DNA of 64,000 bases from Myroides odoratimimus (GTDB lineage: Bacteria; Bacteroidota; Bacteroidia; Flavobacteriales; Flavobacteriaceae): contig NZ_BCMQ01000014.1 of assembly GCF_001485415.1 (NCBI RefSeq), positions 25,333 through 89,332 of the forward strand. Reading direction: 5' to 3'. Shown one piece after another: positions 55,452-64,000 of this stretch (its first letter is position 1; every line of letters starts with the position of its first letter). Under the pieces are notes generated by a model. It was not told the origin of the DNA and did no database searches. It worked only from the letters and a program-made list of their open reading frames with translations. Position numbers and translations under genes: made by a program.

Positions 55452-56370
55452 CTGTTTATTTTGTTATAAGCCTGTTGAAACAGGCGACTATCACCCTACT
55501 TGTTCAAAGAAGTTCTTTGACACTACAAAAGTTCCTATATTAGAATTAGATAAAGAAAAATTAGATAAGTTAGCACAAATAACGGTAAACGAAAGATTAG
55601 CGTTAACAGGGGTACAACCTAAGATATCCTTAAGTTTAAACAGTGAAAACGGTAGTAAACGATTAACCTTAGTCAGTTTATGGGGGGATTATATCCTCAA
55701 GCCTCAATCTCCTAATTTTGCTTTTATGCTACAAGTAGAAGACTTGACCATGCACCTAGCTAAGCTATTTAAAATTGAAACCGCACAACATGCTTTGATT
55801 CGCACCTCTACCGGTGAGCTGGCTTATATTACCAAGCGTTTTGATCGAGTGAAAAACAAAAAAATTCATGTAGAAGATTTATGTCAGTTATCAGAATTGT
55901 TAACTGAACAAAAATACAAAAGCTCCTATGAGCGTGTAGGGAAGATCATTAAACGATACGCTACCAATTCGGGGTTAGATACGATCAAATACTTTAGACT
56001 TGTCTTGTTTAGCTTTATAACAGGTAATAACGACATGCACCTAAAGAACTTCTCTTTAATGCACACAGATAAGGGTGTCTTATTTTCTCCAGCGTATGAC
56101 CTTTTAAATGTGAATTTAGTCTTTCCTGATGATAAAGAAGATTTAGCACTAACCCTAAGTGGTCGTAAGAAAAAGATTAAACAAGTAAACTTTGATGAAC
56201 TTGCAATGAGTTTAGGTATTACAGCAATTGTAAGGAATAATATCTATAAAGATTTCTCTAAGCAAGCTAATAAAGTATATGACTTAATAGATCGAAGCTT
56301 TTTAACTGATGAGTACAAAGAAGAATATAAAACAATCTTTACTAAAAAGTTGAAACAGATTGGATTGTAG
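55444..56370 (+). CDS. hipT: HipT-like serine/threonine kinase toxin
   Basis: 308 residues from ATG 55444 (MNNCLFCYKPVETGDYHP); the frame is open to 55405 but this ATG gives the usual Cys-rich HipA_C start (CLFC ... HPTC). LTGVQPKISLSL is the phosphate-binding loop, DYILKP holds the ATP-contacting Lys, AYITKRFD the hinge, TGNNDMHLKNFSL (about 193-205) the catalytic Asp and Asn, and FSPAYDLLN the metal-binding Asp. HipT of E. coli phosphorylates tryptophanyl-tRNA synthetase; the target here is unknown. All key residues are present, so this is the only intact HipA-type kinase of the three in the island. Confidence 0.88.
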   Translation: MNNCLFCYKPVETGDYHPTCSKKFFDTTKVPILELDKEKLDKLAQITVNERLALTGVQPKISLSLNSENGSKRLTLVSLWGDYILKPQSPNFAFMLQVEDLTMHLAKLFKIETAQHALIRTSTGELAYITKRFDRVKNKKIHVEDLCQLSELLTEQKYKSSYERVGKIIKRYATNSGLDTIKYFRLVLFSFITGNNDMHLKNFSLMHTDKGVLFSPAYDLLNVNLVFPDDKEDLALTLSGRKKKIKQVNFDELAMSLGITAIVRNNIYKDFSKQANKVYDLIDRSFLTDEYKEEYKTIFTKKLKQIGL

Positions 56371-56639
56371 AGAAAAGGTTAATCAGGAAGAAAATACTAG
56401 AAAATAAATATACAACACTCATTTATCTCAGGACAAAAAAAGTATTCTTGTGGAAATTGAAATCGAAAATAACCTGTCCAAATCGAAAAATTCACTTCCG
56501 TTTTTATTGTGAATTATTCAACCAAAACAACAATATTTTCTCATTTATCTGTTAAAACCCATCCGTTGATTTTCCTTTAAAATACTTTAAAAAAGTGTTG
56601 TGCAAAAAAACAAGGTTACCCCCCTATGAATGCTAGGAT

Positions 56640-56798
56640 ATTGATACTATTAAGCCTATCACAATCAAGAATCATGGCAATAGGCTTATGAGTGTATTTA
56701 AACTTGGACTTGACTACTTATCAAGATTATTGCTGTCTAAAAATAAGTACAATCCTCTAAATATCAATTGCTTTAGATTTTTGTCGTGTACTTAGGAA
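56640..56798 (+). pseudogene. IS4-family transposase end, second fragment
   Basis: The plus strand reads DTIKPITIKNHGN, VFKLGLDYLSRLLLSKNKYN and NINCFRFLSCT-stop, matching the end of the fragment at 48601, followed by the same terminal bases in inverted orientation (TTTTTGTCGTGTACTTAG). Only about 160 bases remain. From 56371 to 56639 no gene is visible. Confidence 0.8.
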
Positions 56799-56862
56799 AA
56801 ACTTATATTATATTCTTAAGGTAAACTAAAATAATCAGTTGAAGATCAGGAATAAGAATCAT

Positions 56863-56948
56863 CCATACAAAGTTAAAAAAAACAAAGTGGGACTAGTCTT
56901 TATAAGATAGCCCCACTTTAAATTCTCTTAAGATCTAATAAAATATTA
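56863..56948. repeat. rteC end plus terminator, copy 2 of a direct repeat
   Basis: CCATACAAAG, A-run, hairpin AAAGTGGG (56884-56891) / CCCCACTTT (56911-56919) and AAATATTA match 42151-42237. For the leftward tra operon the hairpin is followed by a T-run, so it is the working terminator of traN. Confidence 0.8.
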
Positions 56949-56962
56949 TACTATGTATAAAA

Positions 56963-57835
56963 CTATATTCTTAACAATTCAATCTGTTTACTGCTTAATA
57001 CATTATGTTTTAGCACTCTTATTTTTTGATTTCTCACTCCATTCTTCTCATTAATTTCAATTAAAAGCATTTGTTTATCTGATAGGGTAAACTGATCTAA
57101 CATAAATACATTGTCTTGTTTACTTTGAATATTAATAGTTTGAGCATCACTATAGCTTCTAATGGGCTTTAAACTCATTTCTTGAATAGTGGTTCGTTTA
57201 GAGGTCCTTCTGTCTTTGATTCTAAAACTAATATAGTCAACTTCATAGGGTAGATTGCTTTTATTGTTAATAGAAAGATGAAAGTAGAGTTTACCATCTT
57301 GAGTGTAGATACTTTTCAGCCTTGCTTCTACCCCGTAGCTTTTGCTTTTAATATTTAGCTCTTTCTTGTTTCTTTTGATGATTGCTTTCATAAAAAGATC
57401 TGCTAGAGTTGGACTGGTGTCCCCTAAGTCTTTAAATAGAACTTCGCTTTGCTGTTTACTGTTTTGATTTTCAAACTTGGTTAAGTCATAGCTCAGTTGT
57501 GTTGGCTCTTCATTGTAAGTAGCACAAAAACTATAGTATTTACCATCGTTTGTAATTACAGTAAAGTTTGTAGGTGAAATATATTCTGTAATCGTTTTTA
57601 AACGAAGTACATTTGATGTAACCTCTACTTTGCTTGCTATTATGTCACTACTTCCTAAATCTACGTATTCAACACTACTTGGAAACAAGATATGAGTAGT
57701 TTTGTTTTGGGTTAGTTCTACCTCATAAGGAGTTACCTCAGCATTTGATAAATTGATAGACTTGGTATAATTTTGGGAAGTTACTGTGTTTACTGCTAAT
57801 AAGCATAGTAACATATATTTAATGATTGTTTTCAT
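56963..57835 (-). CDS. traN: Conjugative transposon protein TraN (DUF4138)
   Basis: 290 residues. A signal peptide (about 1-20, ending VTSQ) and a beta-rich mature domain with NKTTHILFPSSVEYVDLGS (about 44-62) and DRRTSKRTTIQE mark it as TraN, an outer-envelope part of the Bacteroides-type type IV secretion system, similar in role to VirB9. Last gene of the leftward tra operon, 29 bases after traM and about 45 bases before the terminator repeat. Confidence 0.9.
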   Translation of the reverse strand: MKTIIKYMLLCLLAVNTVTSQNYTKSINLSNAEVTPYEVELTQNKTTHILFPSSVEYVDLGSSDIIASKVEVTSNVLRLKTITEYISPTNFTVITNDGKYYSFCATYNEEPTQLSYDLTKFENQNSKQQSEVLFKDLGDTSPTLADLFMKAIIKRNKKELNIKSKSYGVEARLKSIYTQDGKLYFHLSINNKSNLPYEVDYISFRIKDRRTSKRTTIQEMSLKPIRSYSDAQTINIQSKQDNVFMLDQFTLSDKQMLLIEINEKNGVRNQKIRVLKHNVLSSKQIELLRI

Positions 57836-57864
57836 AATGATTTGTTTTACTTGGTTATTAAATG

Positions 57865-59154
57865 TTATTCTTTCGGTACAAGAAACAGTTCTTGTCCTTG
57901 TTTTAGGGTTACTCTTTGGGCTTTTACTTTCTTTGAAAAGTAACCAGATACTCCTTGAATAAGTCCTTTAGTTAGATCTGAAGCAATTTGATCTGAAGCA
58001 GATCTACTCATAGATATACTCGTGCCTGCTGTTTGTCCCATATTGGCAATGATTTCTTTTGAGGCGCTTATTTCTTGAAGGTCTAATACCTCTAAGCCTC
58101 TTTGCCCATAATTATCATAGCCGATAAGCTCTGTATCAATGATACTATCCTCGATCTTAATAGAATTTACAATAAGCTCTAACCTGCCACTGTTTACCTT
58201 TACCTTAGCAATCAGTGTACTTGATTCAGGTAACAGAGCCCCATTTATTACGATTCTTTCTAAGAGTCTTAGTTTGATGTAACCTTCGTTTATAATGACC
58301 TGATTTTCTTTAATACTTACCCTTATACTGTTTTTATGGTTCTGTGTTTTACGTTCTCCTTCTGCTGTATAAAAGGTTTGATTTGATTTAGGATTAATAG
58401 GTAAAAAATCTAGTAAACTTGTTGGTTTTACCAGTGAAGATACAATCTCTTTACTTGTTTTATCAAGCATTGTTATGACCTGTTTTTTACTTGAAATTGT
58501 TTTAGCGTTTGTAGTCTTATTTGAAGACGGTAATTCAGTTTGATTTTGACCTCCTGGCAAATACTTTGCTGCCATCTGAAAAGACTTTTCCATAAGTTCT
58601 AATTGATTATCCATAGTAATAGGTGTTGGAGTGTCTTTTTCTTGTAATTGTTTCTCTAGCTCTTGTATTTGCTTTTTAAGATTTTCGGTTTCAGAATTTT
58701 CAGTACTACTACTGTAAAAACTACCAAGTACATCTTGGCTTTGTTTGTAGTTCTCGTAAGACCGCTCATAGGGCGTGTATGTAGGCTCCTCGTTGTAATT
58801 TTTATGATTATAACTGCTAGTTGGCTCCTCTTGCGAATCATTCCAATAGTCTGCTAAGGAGTGAATCTGATTTTCATTTTCTTGCTTTTTCTGTTCCCAT
58901 AGCTCTTTTTCATAAGCTTTTACTTTATCTGTTGGCATCCCCTTGGTTATCGCCTCAGGAACAGAATCATTATGAGAGATTAACTCCTTTTCTTCGGGTT
59001 TAAACAAAAGGTACATTACCCCTAAAAAGACAATGCCCATTAAAGCAAAGACTATGTGCTTTTTGTGTTTTTCTATAAGATTTTGAATTGCCTTTTTTTC
59101 TTTGGGTACTTTCTCTATCTGGTGGGTTTTATTTGATAACTGATCTTGATTCAT
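57865..59154 (-). CDS. traM: Conjugative transposon protein TraM
   Basis: 429 residues. A short basic cytoplasmic N-terminus and one membrane helix (about 33-50, HIVFALMGIVFLGVMYLLF) are followed by a long Gln/Glu/Ser-rich linker with a coiled coil (NLKKQIQELEKQLQEKD, about 154-170) and a C-terminal beta-rich domain ending AQRVTLKQGQELFLVPKE, comparable with VirB10. It should span the periplasm in the secretion channel. It overlaps traL by 26 bases. Confidence 0.9.
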   Translation of the reverse strand: MNQDQLSNKTHQIEKVPKEKKAIQNLIEKHKKHIVFALMGIVFLGVMYLLFKPEEKELISHNDSVPEAITKGMPTDKVKAYEKELWEQKKQENENQIHSLADYWNDSQEEPTSSYNHKNYNEEPTYTPYERSYENYKQSQDVLGSFYSSSTENSETENLKKQIQELEKQLQEKDTPTPITMDNQLELMEKSFQMAAKYLPGGQNQTELPSSNKTTNAKTISSKKQVITMLDKTSKEIVSSLVKPTSLLDFLPINPKSNQTFYTAEGERKTQNHKNSIRVSIKENQVIINEGYIKLRLLERIVINGALLPESSTLIAKVKVNSGRLELIVNSIKIEDSIIDTELIGYDNYGQRGLEVLDLQEISASKEIIANMGQTAGTSISMSRSASDQIASDLTKGLIQGVSGYFSKKVKAQRVTLKQGQELFLVPKE

Positions 59155-59419
59155 AATATTTTAGTTTAATAATTGAGTGTGATTCTATCTTTTGCCTTTT
59201 AAGCAAATACTTAACTGGTTTTATATTACTCTGATCCTCCCTACTTATTGCCTGCTTTATTTTAGAGCTAAAACTTGTCTTTACAATAAAAAGACAAACT
59301 AATGTGTAAAGAGTAAAAGCGGTAAGTAATAAAACTCGTTGTCTTTTTATAGAGAGGTTATTCCAGTAAGCTTGTAGTTTACTTAAATAACTATGTCTTA
59401 AAAGTTGTAGCTTCTTCAT
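59129..59419 (-). CDS. traL: Conjugative transposon protein TraL
   Basis: 96 residues with one membrane helix (about 29-48, VLLLTAFTLYTLVCLFIV). Sequence alone says little, but size, single helix and place between traK and traM match TraL of CTnDOT-type elements. Overlaps traM by 26 bases and follows traK by 12. Confidence 0.78.
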   Translation of the reverse strand: MKKLQLLRHSYLSKLQAYWNNLSIKRQRVLLLTAFTLYTLVCLFIVKTSFSSKIKQAISREDQSNIKPVKYLLKRQKIESHSIIKLKYYESRSVIK

Positions 59420-59431
59420 AATCTTGTTTTT

Positions 59432-60055
59432 TTAACGTTTAACAACTTCTAAGTCTTTGTTCTCTACAACTGTAAACTTTTCGATAATAAATCCTTGCGG
59501 GTTATTATCAGACCGTACAGCTGAGATAAGCTGACTACTTGTAACAAGATTTCTTTTAGTTAGGTTACTAGATCGTATGATATACTGCGTTGCATAGGTT
59601 AGCGTCTTATAGGGATAGGTGTTAAAATCTATTTTAATACTATCCACCTCAATTCGTTGCTGAATATTTCCTGAAATGACTCTGCTGTAATATCCTTTTT
59701 CAAGTAAGTCTTTATAATAGTCAAAGGCGGTTTTATCAGATAGATTAAACGCTCTTTGCATATTACCCTCAATGGCTGATTTTTCAGGTGAGAGAGTAAA
59801 GAACAGCTCGTGAAAGCGCCTTACGTGCTCTCTTGCCTCTACTGGCCTATTTATACTTGCGTCTTGAGACAGAGCTAGCATAAGTGATTTACCTTTATCA
59901 AGCACATAGATCTTCTCTCGTTGCTCTTTAGCAAAATCATAGCTTTTGTAAATAGCGAATCCTACTACTATAAGGCAAACAACTGCAAATACAATAGCGT
60001 AGAGCCGAATCTGCACAAAACTATTTTCTATATTTCGAAGTGATTTAAATTCCAT
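59432..60055 (-). CDS. traK: Conjugative transposon protein TraK
   Basis: 207 residues. The start FKSLRNIENSFVQIRLYAIV with a membrane helix (about 14-33) and the motif AREHVRRFHELFFTLSP (about 77-93) are typical of TraK, a VirB8-like component. The rest is a periplasmic alpha/beta domain. It lies 16 bases after traJ. Confidence 0.92.
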   Translation of the reverse strand: MEFKSLRNIENSFVQIRLYAIVFAVVCLIVVGFAIYKSYDFAKEQREKIYVLDKGKSLMLALSQDASINRPVEAREHVRRFHELFFTLSPEKSAIEGNMQRAFNLSDKTAFDYYKDLLEKGYYSRVISGNIQQRIEVDSIKIDFNTYPYKTLTYATQYIIRSSNLTKRNLVTSSQLISAVRSDNNPQGFIIEKFTVVENKDLEVVKR

Positions 60056-60071
60056 GTTTAAAGTGTTTAAA

Positions 60072-61064
60072 TTATTTAATTAGTCTACCTGTTATATTTC
60101 CTGAGGTAGCCCCAACTGCAGCTGAACTAATATTACCTGTTTTAAGCGCAGATTGATTTACATTACGAAGAAAACCTGAGCCTCCACTGGCTTGAATAAT
60201 CCAACTTGTAACGGTAGGAATTGTAAAGTATCCCACAATGCCAATGATCATAAAAATCACATATATTGTATTTGAGGTATCAGGGATAAAGTTTGGATCT
60301 GAAAGCAACAGCATATCCCTTTCAAGAATTAAGGATTGAATTCTAGCTAACATTGCGCTAAATAAATCCGCTACAGGAAGCCAGAGATACACGCTTATAT
60401 ACCGCGTGAGCCATTGTAAGAGCGTAGATTCAAAACCACTCCAAATGGAGATGGCAAATGCAATTGGCCCTAGTATGGATAACACAATTAAAAAAAAGGT
60501 CCGAATCGTGTCTATAATTAAAGCAGAAGCCTGAAAAATCATCTCTAAGATTTCTCTAAAGGCATCTCTTAGGTTTTTTTGAAAATCATATTGCCATTTC
60601 TCTAAATACATTCCTGTCATAGTGGCTAGATCCGAGGGTGACCAGCCAAGCTCATCAAGTTTTTTATCAAAGGCCTCATCAGAAATTAAATAAGCAGCCT
60701 CAGGATTTCTAAGCATAGCCTCCTTTTCTAAAATGTCTTTCTGTTTTTGTAAAGAAGTTAGATCTATAACCTGGGTTTCTAATATCTGATGCGTTCCCTT
60801 TACAACAGGACTTAAAACCGTGTTTAAAGTTCCTAGAACAAGGGTTGGAAAAAACATAATACAAATTCCCAAAGCAAATGGCCTAAGCATTGGATACACA
60901 TCAATAGCTTCTGCTCTTGCTAAGGCTTGCCATACTTTAATGCCGATATAAAAAAGCGCTCCAAGACCTGCTAGGCTCTTAGCCACAGATACCATCTGAC
61001 TTGTAAGTGGCATCATATCGTAATAGAGGTTTTGTAAAACCTCATGAAGATTATCTCTAGCCAT
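60072..61064 (-). CDS. traJ: Conjugative transposon protein TraJ
   Basis: 330 residues, several membrane helices (clear ones at about 28-45, 65-85, 190-235, 265-290). LRPFALGICIMFFPTLVLGTLN and LSILGPIAFAISIWSGFESTLLQWLTRYISVYLWLPVADLF are characteristic of TraJ, the VirB6-like inner-membrane channel protein. It begins three bases after the traI stop. Confidence 0.92.
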   Translation of the reverse strand: MARDNLHEVLQNLYYDMMPLTSQMVSVAKSLAGLGALFYIGIKVWQALARAEAIDVYPMLRPFALGICIMFFPTLVLGTLNTVLSPVVKGTHQILETQVIDLTSLQKQKDILEKEAMLRNPEAAYLISDEAFDKKLDELGWSPSDLATMTGMYLEKWQYDFQKNLRDAFREILEMIFQASALIIDTIRTFFLIVLSILGPIAFAISIWSGFESTLLQWLTRYISVYLWLPVADLFSAMLARIQSLILERDMLLLSDPNFIPDTSNTIYVIFMIIGIVGYFTIPTVTSWIIQASGGSGFLRNVNQSALKTGNISSAAVGATSGNITGRLIK

Positions 61065-61067
61065 AAC

Positions 61068-61700
61068 TCACCAGTATTTTTGATTAGAAGTACCGTATAA
61101 ATCAAGTACCCTTTGGGTATTATTTTTCTTTTTAGCCCTTAAGATGCTGATGCCAATATTTTTTCTTGTATAGTAACTAACAAGGTTGTGATAGTCTTTT
61201 ACTTCTTTGTAAACTCTATCTATAACATCCATGCGCTCTTTATCATTTAAAGACAAGGTTGAGCTACTTACAATCTGCTTAAGCTCTTTGACAAGCTCTG
61301 TGCTTTCTTGAAGAAGCACGGAATATCCATTGGCAATAGCTACAAGCTCCTGGGCAGAGAAGTTTGGATCATTAAGCATCTTGCCAAAGTTTTTGACATA
61401 CAGCTCCGAAACGTCCCCTACTAAAAGCACTGTCTGTTGAACCTTTCTAGCGTCTTTAACTAGGTTATTAACCGATTGGAGTTTATCGTAATACTCCTTG
61501 CTCTGGTTATAGACTTTTTCTACTTCCTTGAAGTTTTTAACTACATTGCTAACTGTAGCAGAAGTTTGCCTTATTTCATTAGCACTATTTATAATACCTT
61601 GGGCTAAATTTCCAGGATCATATACTGTCCACTGCCCATAATTCTTTATTGGTAGAACTAGTAGCATCGCTACCACAACTACCTGCAATAGTTTTTTCAT
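61068..61700 (-). CDS. traI: Conjugative transposon protein TraI (DUF4141)
   Basis: 210 residues. A signal peptide (about 1-22) is followed by QWTVYDPGNLAQGIINSANEI and a helical mature part with a coiled coil, the layout of DUF4141/TraI, comparable with VirB5. Not to be confused with the F-plasmid relaxase of the same name. It follows traG by 77 bases and precedes traJ by three. Confidence 0.9.
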   Translation of the reverse strand: MKKLLQVVVVAMLLVLPIKNYGQWTVYDPGNLAQGIINSANEIRQTSATVSNVVKNFKEVEKVYNQSKEYYDKLQSVNNLVKDARKVQQTVLLVGDVSELYVKNFGKMLNDPNFSAQELVAIANGYSVLLQESTELVKELKQIVSSSTLSLNDKERMDVIDRVYKEVKDYHNLVSYYTRKNIGISILRAKKKNNTQRVLDLYGTSNQKYW

Positions 61701-61777
61701 ATTTTATGTTTTAATTGATTGGTTACTCTACTGAGTACTATTTTTTATCCTTAGAAAAGTTGGGTTAGCGTATTTAC

Positions 61778-64000
61778 TTATTCAGTCTGTTTTTCTTGTA
61801 CAAGACGCTTTATAGCCATCTCTACATTACCGTTGAGCTCTTTAGCCAGGTTCATTACCTGTAGTTTTTCAGTCTCTTCTGTGGTATAAGCTAAGTATTC
61901 TGAGTAGCTTACTTCTGTAGCATATACTCCCGATTGCATTCCACCTAGGCCAATCCATACCTCTTTGTAAAGGCGGTTAGGATTGTTGTTTAGGTTTATT
62001 GAAAGTATCTGAGCTTTTTCTTTGTCAGTAAGGCCAAGCATCGCTTGTATATCATCAAACTTATTCATGTACTTGCGCTGGTCAAGTAGAATCTTACAAT
62101 CAGAGTTATTGATAATACTTTCCTTTACAATCGGAGATTGGATAATATCATCTACCTCTTGGGTAACTACTATTGCCTCTCCAAAGAATTTTCTAACGGT
62201 CTTAAAAAGATATTTAATGTACGATGCCATCCCCTCTTTAGCAATGGCCTTCCACGCCTCCTCAATTAAGATTAGCTTGCGCTGTCCTTTAAGACGCCTC
62301 ATCTTATTTATAAACACTTCCATGATGATAATAGTCACAATGGGAAAAAGAATTTTGTGCTCTTTGATTGAGTCTATCTCAAAAACGATAAAGCGTTTGT
62401 TTAAAAGGTCAAGCTCACTTTCTGAGTTTAATAGATAGTCATACTCCCCGCCTTTGTAGTAAGGCTCAAGTACATTTAAAAAGTTATAGAGGTCAAAGTC
62501 TTTTTCTCTAACTTGTTTCTCTTCTAACTCAGTTTTGTAATCTGTTTTGATGTACTGATAGAAAGTATTGAAACTTGGTTTTATATCGCTGCTTTGAAGT
62601 TTTTGGATGTATCCACTAACAGCATTTGAAAGCGCAACTTCTTCCGATCGTGAGGGAGGCTGGTCATCGCGCTTCCAAAGCGTTAAAATGAGCGTTTTAA
62701 TACTCTCTCTTTTTTCAATATCAAATACCCCATCATCGGTATAAAAAGGATTAAACGCAATTGGGTTTTCTTCGGTATAGGTGAAGTATACTCCATCCTC
62801 CCCTTTTGTTTTGCCTTTAATTAATTCACATAAGCCTTGGTAGGAGTTTCCTGTATCAACTAAGAGCACATGAGCGTTTTGCTCATAATACTGTCTTACC
62901 ATATGATTGGTAAAAAAACTCTTACCACTCCCTGATGGTCCCAAGATAAACTTGTTGCGGTTGGTGATAATTCCCTTTTTCATGGGTAGGTCGGAGATAT
63001 CTAAATGAATCGGTTTACCAGTTAGTCTATCTGCCATTTTAATTCCAAAAGGAGATAGTGAGTTTTGATAATTGGTCTCCCCTGTAAAAAAGCATAAGGC
63101 AGGTTCTATGAAAGTATAAAAGCTCTCTTCACTTGGAAAGTCTGCGCTATTTCCTGGCATACCTGCCCAGTAAAGTGTGGGGACGTCCACTGTGTTGTGT
63201 CTTGGTACGCACTCCATAGAAGCGATTGCGCTTCCACAGTCATTTTTAAGCTGTTTAAGCTCATTTGGGTTATCTGACCATGCCATTACATTAAAATGAG
63301 CTTTAATGGATATTAGACCTTTACTATGCGCTTCATTTAAATACTCTTCTATCCACTGCTTGTTTATTTGATTCGCTCTACTGTATCTAGCAAGAGAGTG
63401 CATATTCTTGGCCGACTTTTCAAACTGTTTTAAATTGTAATCACTATCTTCTATAAACAAATACTGATTGTAGATATGATTACAATTAAGCAAGAGTCCA
63501 ACAGGCGCTGCAAACGATAAAGCCATACTGCTTTTATCAGTTGATAGTTTTTCATAACTTGATAAACACGATACTTCACTAGGAAGATCTTCTGTGTTTG
63601 AAAGGGTATGTAAAGAAAGATTATTATCTCCTACTCTAACCTTATCGCTACTTATAGCTATATCTTGAAGACTACCTCTTTTACTGGGACTTAGCGTTAA
63701 ATACTGCTCTAAGAGCCCGCTTTTATCTTCTGAGCCGATAATATCTTCTTCCGTAAGTTTAGTTAAGTGAATTATTCCACTGTCATTTACTATCTTTTCT
63801 AATTGTGTAGTCGCTTCTAAAAAGCTTTGAATAGTGTCTTTATCTCTAATCTCTTTAGGGATGAGTTCTCCTCTTGTAAGTGAACAGAAGTTACTTTGAC
63901 TTTTAATTCGCTCTTTAGTGGTCTTAGTGATAAACAAATAACAACTGTGATTCAGATAGGGACGCTCATTAAAATGCCTCTCAAAGCTTCTACTTAGATA
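61778..64000 (-). CDS. traG: Conjugative ATPase TraG (VirB4-type), N-terminus beyond window edge
   Basis: At least 740 residues visible. The frame is still open at base 64000; codons upstream of the TTG at 63937 read SFERHFNERPYLNHSCYLF, part of the TraG N-terminal region, so 63937 is not the start. Walker A is LGPSGSGKSF and Walker B LILIEEAW, with VTQEVDDIIQSP and the C-terminal helical domain as in VirB4. It energises the type IV secretion channel. First visible gene of traG-I-J-K-L-M-N, the standard order of Bacteroides conjugative transposons. Confidence 0.94.
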   Translation of the reverse strand, partial: YLSRSFERHFNERPYLNHSCYLFITKTTKERIKSQSNFCSLTRGELIPKEIRDKDTIQSFLEATTQLEKIVNDSGIIHLTKLTEEDIIGSEDKSGLLEQYLTLSPSKRGSLQDIAISSDKVRVGDNNLSLHTLSNTEDLPSEVSCLSSYEKLSTDKSSMALSFAAPVGLLLNCNHIYNQYLFIEDSDYNLKQFEKSAKNMHSLARYSRANQINKQWIEEYLNEAHSKGLISIKAHFNVMAWSDNPNELKQLKNDCGSAIASMECVPRHNTVDVPTLYWAGMPGNSADFPSEESFYTFIEPALCFFTGETNYQNSLSPFGIKMADRLTGKPIHLDISDLPMKKGIITNRNKFILGPSGSGKSFFTNHMVRQYYEQNAHVLLVDTGNSYQGLCELIKGKTKGEDGVYFTYTEENPIAFNPFYTDDGVFDIEKRESIKTLILTLWKRDDQPPSRSEEVALSNAVSGYIQKLQSSDIKPSFNTFYQYIKTDYKTELEEKQVREKDFDLYNFLNVLEPYYKGGEYDYLLNSESELDLLNKRFIVFEIDSIKEHKILFPIVTIIIMEVFINKMRRLKGQRKLILIEEAWKAIAKEGMASYIKYLFKTVRKFFGEAIVVTQEVDDIIQSPIVKESIINNSDCKILLDQRKYMNKFDDIQAMLGLTDKEKAQILSINLNNNPNRLYKEVWIGLGGMQSGVYATEVSYSEYLAYTTEETEKLQVMNLAKELNGNVEMAIKRLVQEKQTE

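Noticed and set aside
61778..63937. traG starting at 63937
   Set aside because: The codon is TTG and typical TraG sequence continues upstream to the window edge, so the gene is simply cut off.

Overview
The window comes from a low-GC member of the Bacteroidota, most likely Flavobacteriaceae. The evidence is strong A+T bias, promoters of the flavobacterial type (TTG - about 20 bases - TAnnTTTG), Bacteroides-type conjugation genes (traG, I, J, K, L, M, N), an RteC regulator, SusC/SusD outer-membrane proteins and DUF6520/MauE genes. I cannot name the species. No rRNA, tRNA or CRISPR array was seen.

Layout. (1) 1-4.6 kb: start of a surface-polysaccharide operon read leftward, with two nucleotide-sugar dehydrogenases, a LegB-like 4,6-dehydratase and a LegC-like aminotransferase cut by the window edge. 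(2) 4.7-21.7 kb: part of an integrative conjugative element (ICE), with a hypothetical gene pair, a broken duplicate of the coupling-protein gene plus transposase debris, the intact coupling protein, a topoisomerase-like protein without its usual active-site residues, a DUF3945-type protein, an HTH protein, two mobilization genes with a relaxase, a large SF1 helicase and an XRE regulator. (3) 21.7-23.2 kb: no convincing protein gene, but a canonical promoter and an unusually dense set of paired inverted repeats, my best candidate for an undescribed large structured RNA. (4) 23.2-32.1 kb: SusC, SusD, an S9 peptidase, then a DUF6520 peptide and a MauE membrane protein on the other strand. (5) 32.6-38.3 kb: a family of small secreted proteins, a cold-shock protein inside a pair of hairpin repeats, and a hotdog protein with an unknown partner. 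(6) 38.7-42.2 kb: a four-gene operon with a histidine kinase and response regulator, divergent from rteC. (7) 42.2-56.9 kb: a cargo island with an AraC regulator, IS debris, a tyrosine integrase, a DUF1016 nuclease, three HipA loci (one truncated, one frameshifted in a homopolymer, one intact HipB-HipS-HipT set), a AAA ATPase with a palindromic operator and a decayed AbiE pair. (8) 56.9-64 kb: the tra operon, running off the right edge in traG.

How the parts fit. The end of rteC plus its terminator is repeated just before the tra operon, so 42.2-56.9 kb looks like cargo inserted between rteC and traN, which would otherwise converge on one terminator. A 19-base site, CAATACGTATTTnTACGTA, occurs three times: as two facing copies between the two-component operon and rteC, and once over the -33 box of the MauE/DUF6520 promoter. 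It therefore links the ICE regulators with the DUF6520/MauE genes and perhaps the neighbouring SusC/D-peptidase genes. The HipA, AbiE and helicase genes make the element rich in likely stabilisation or defence functions, many of them decaying.
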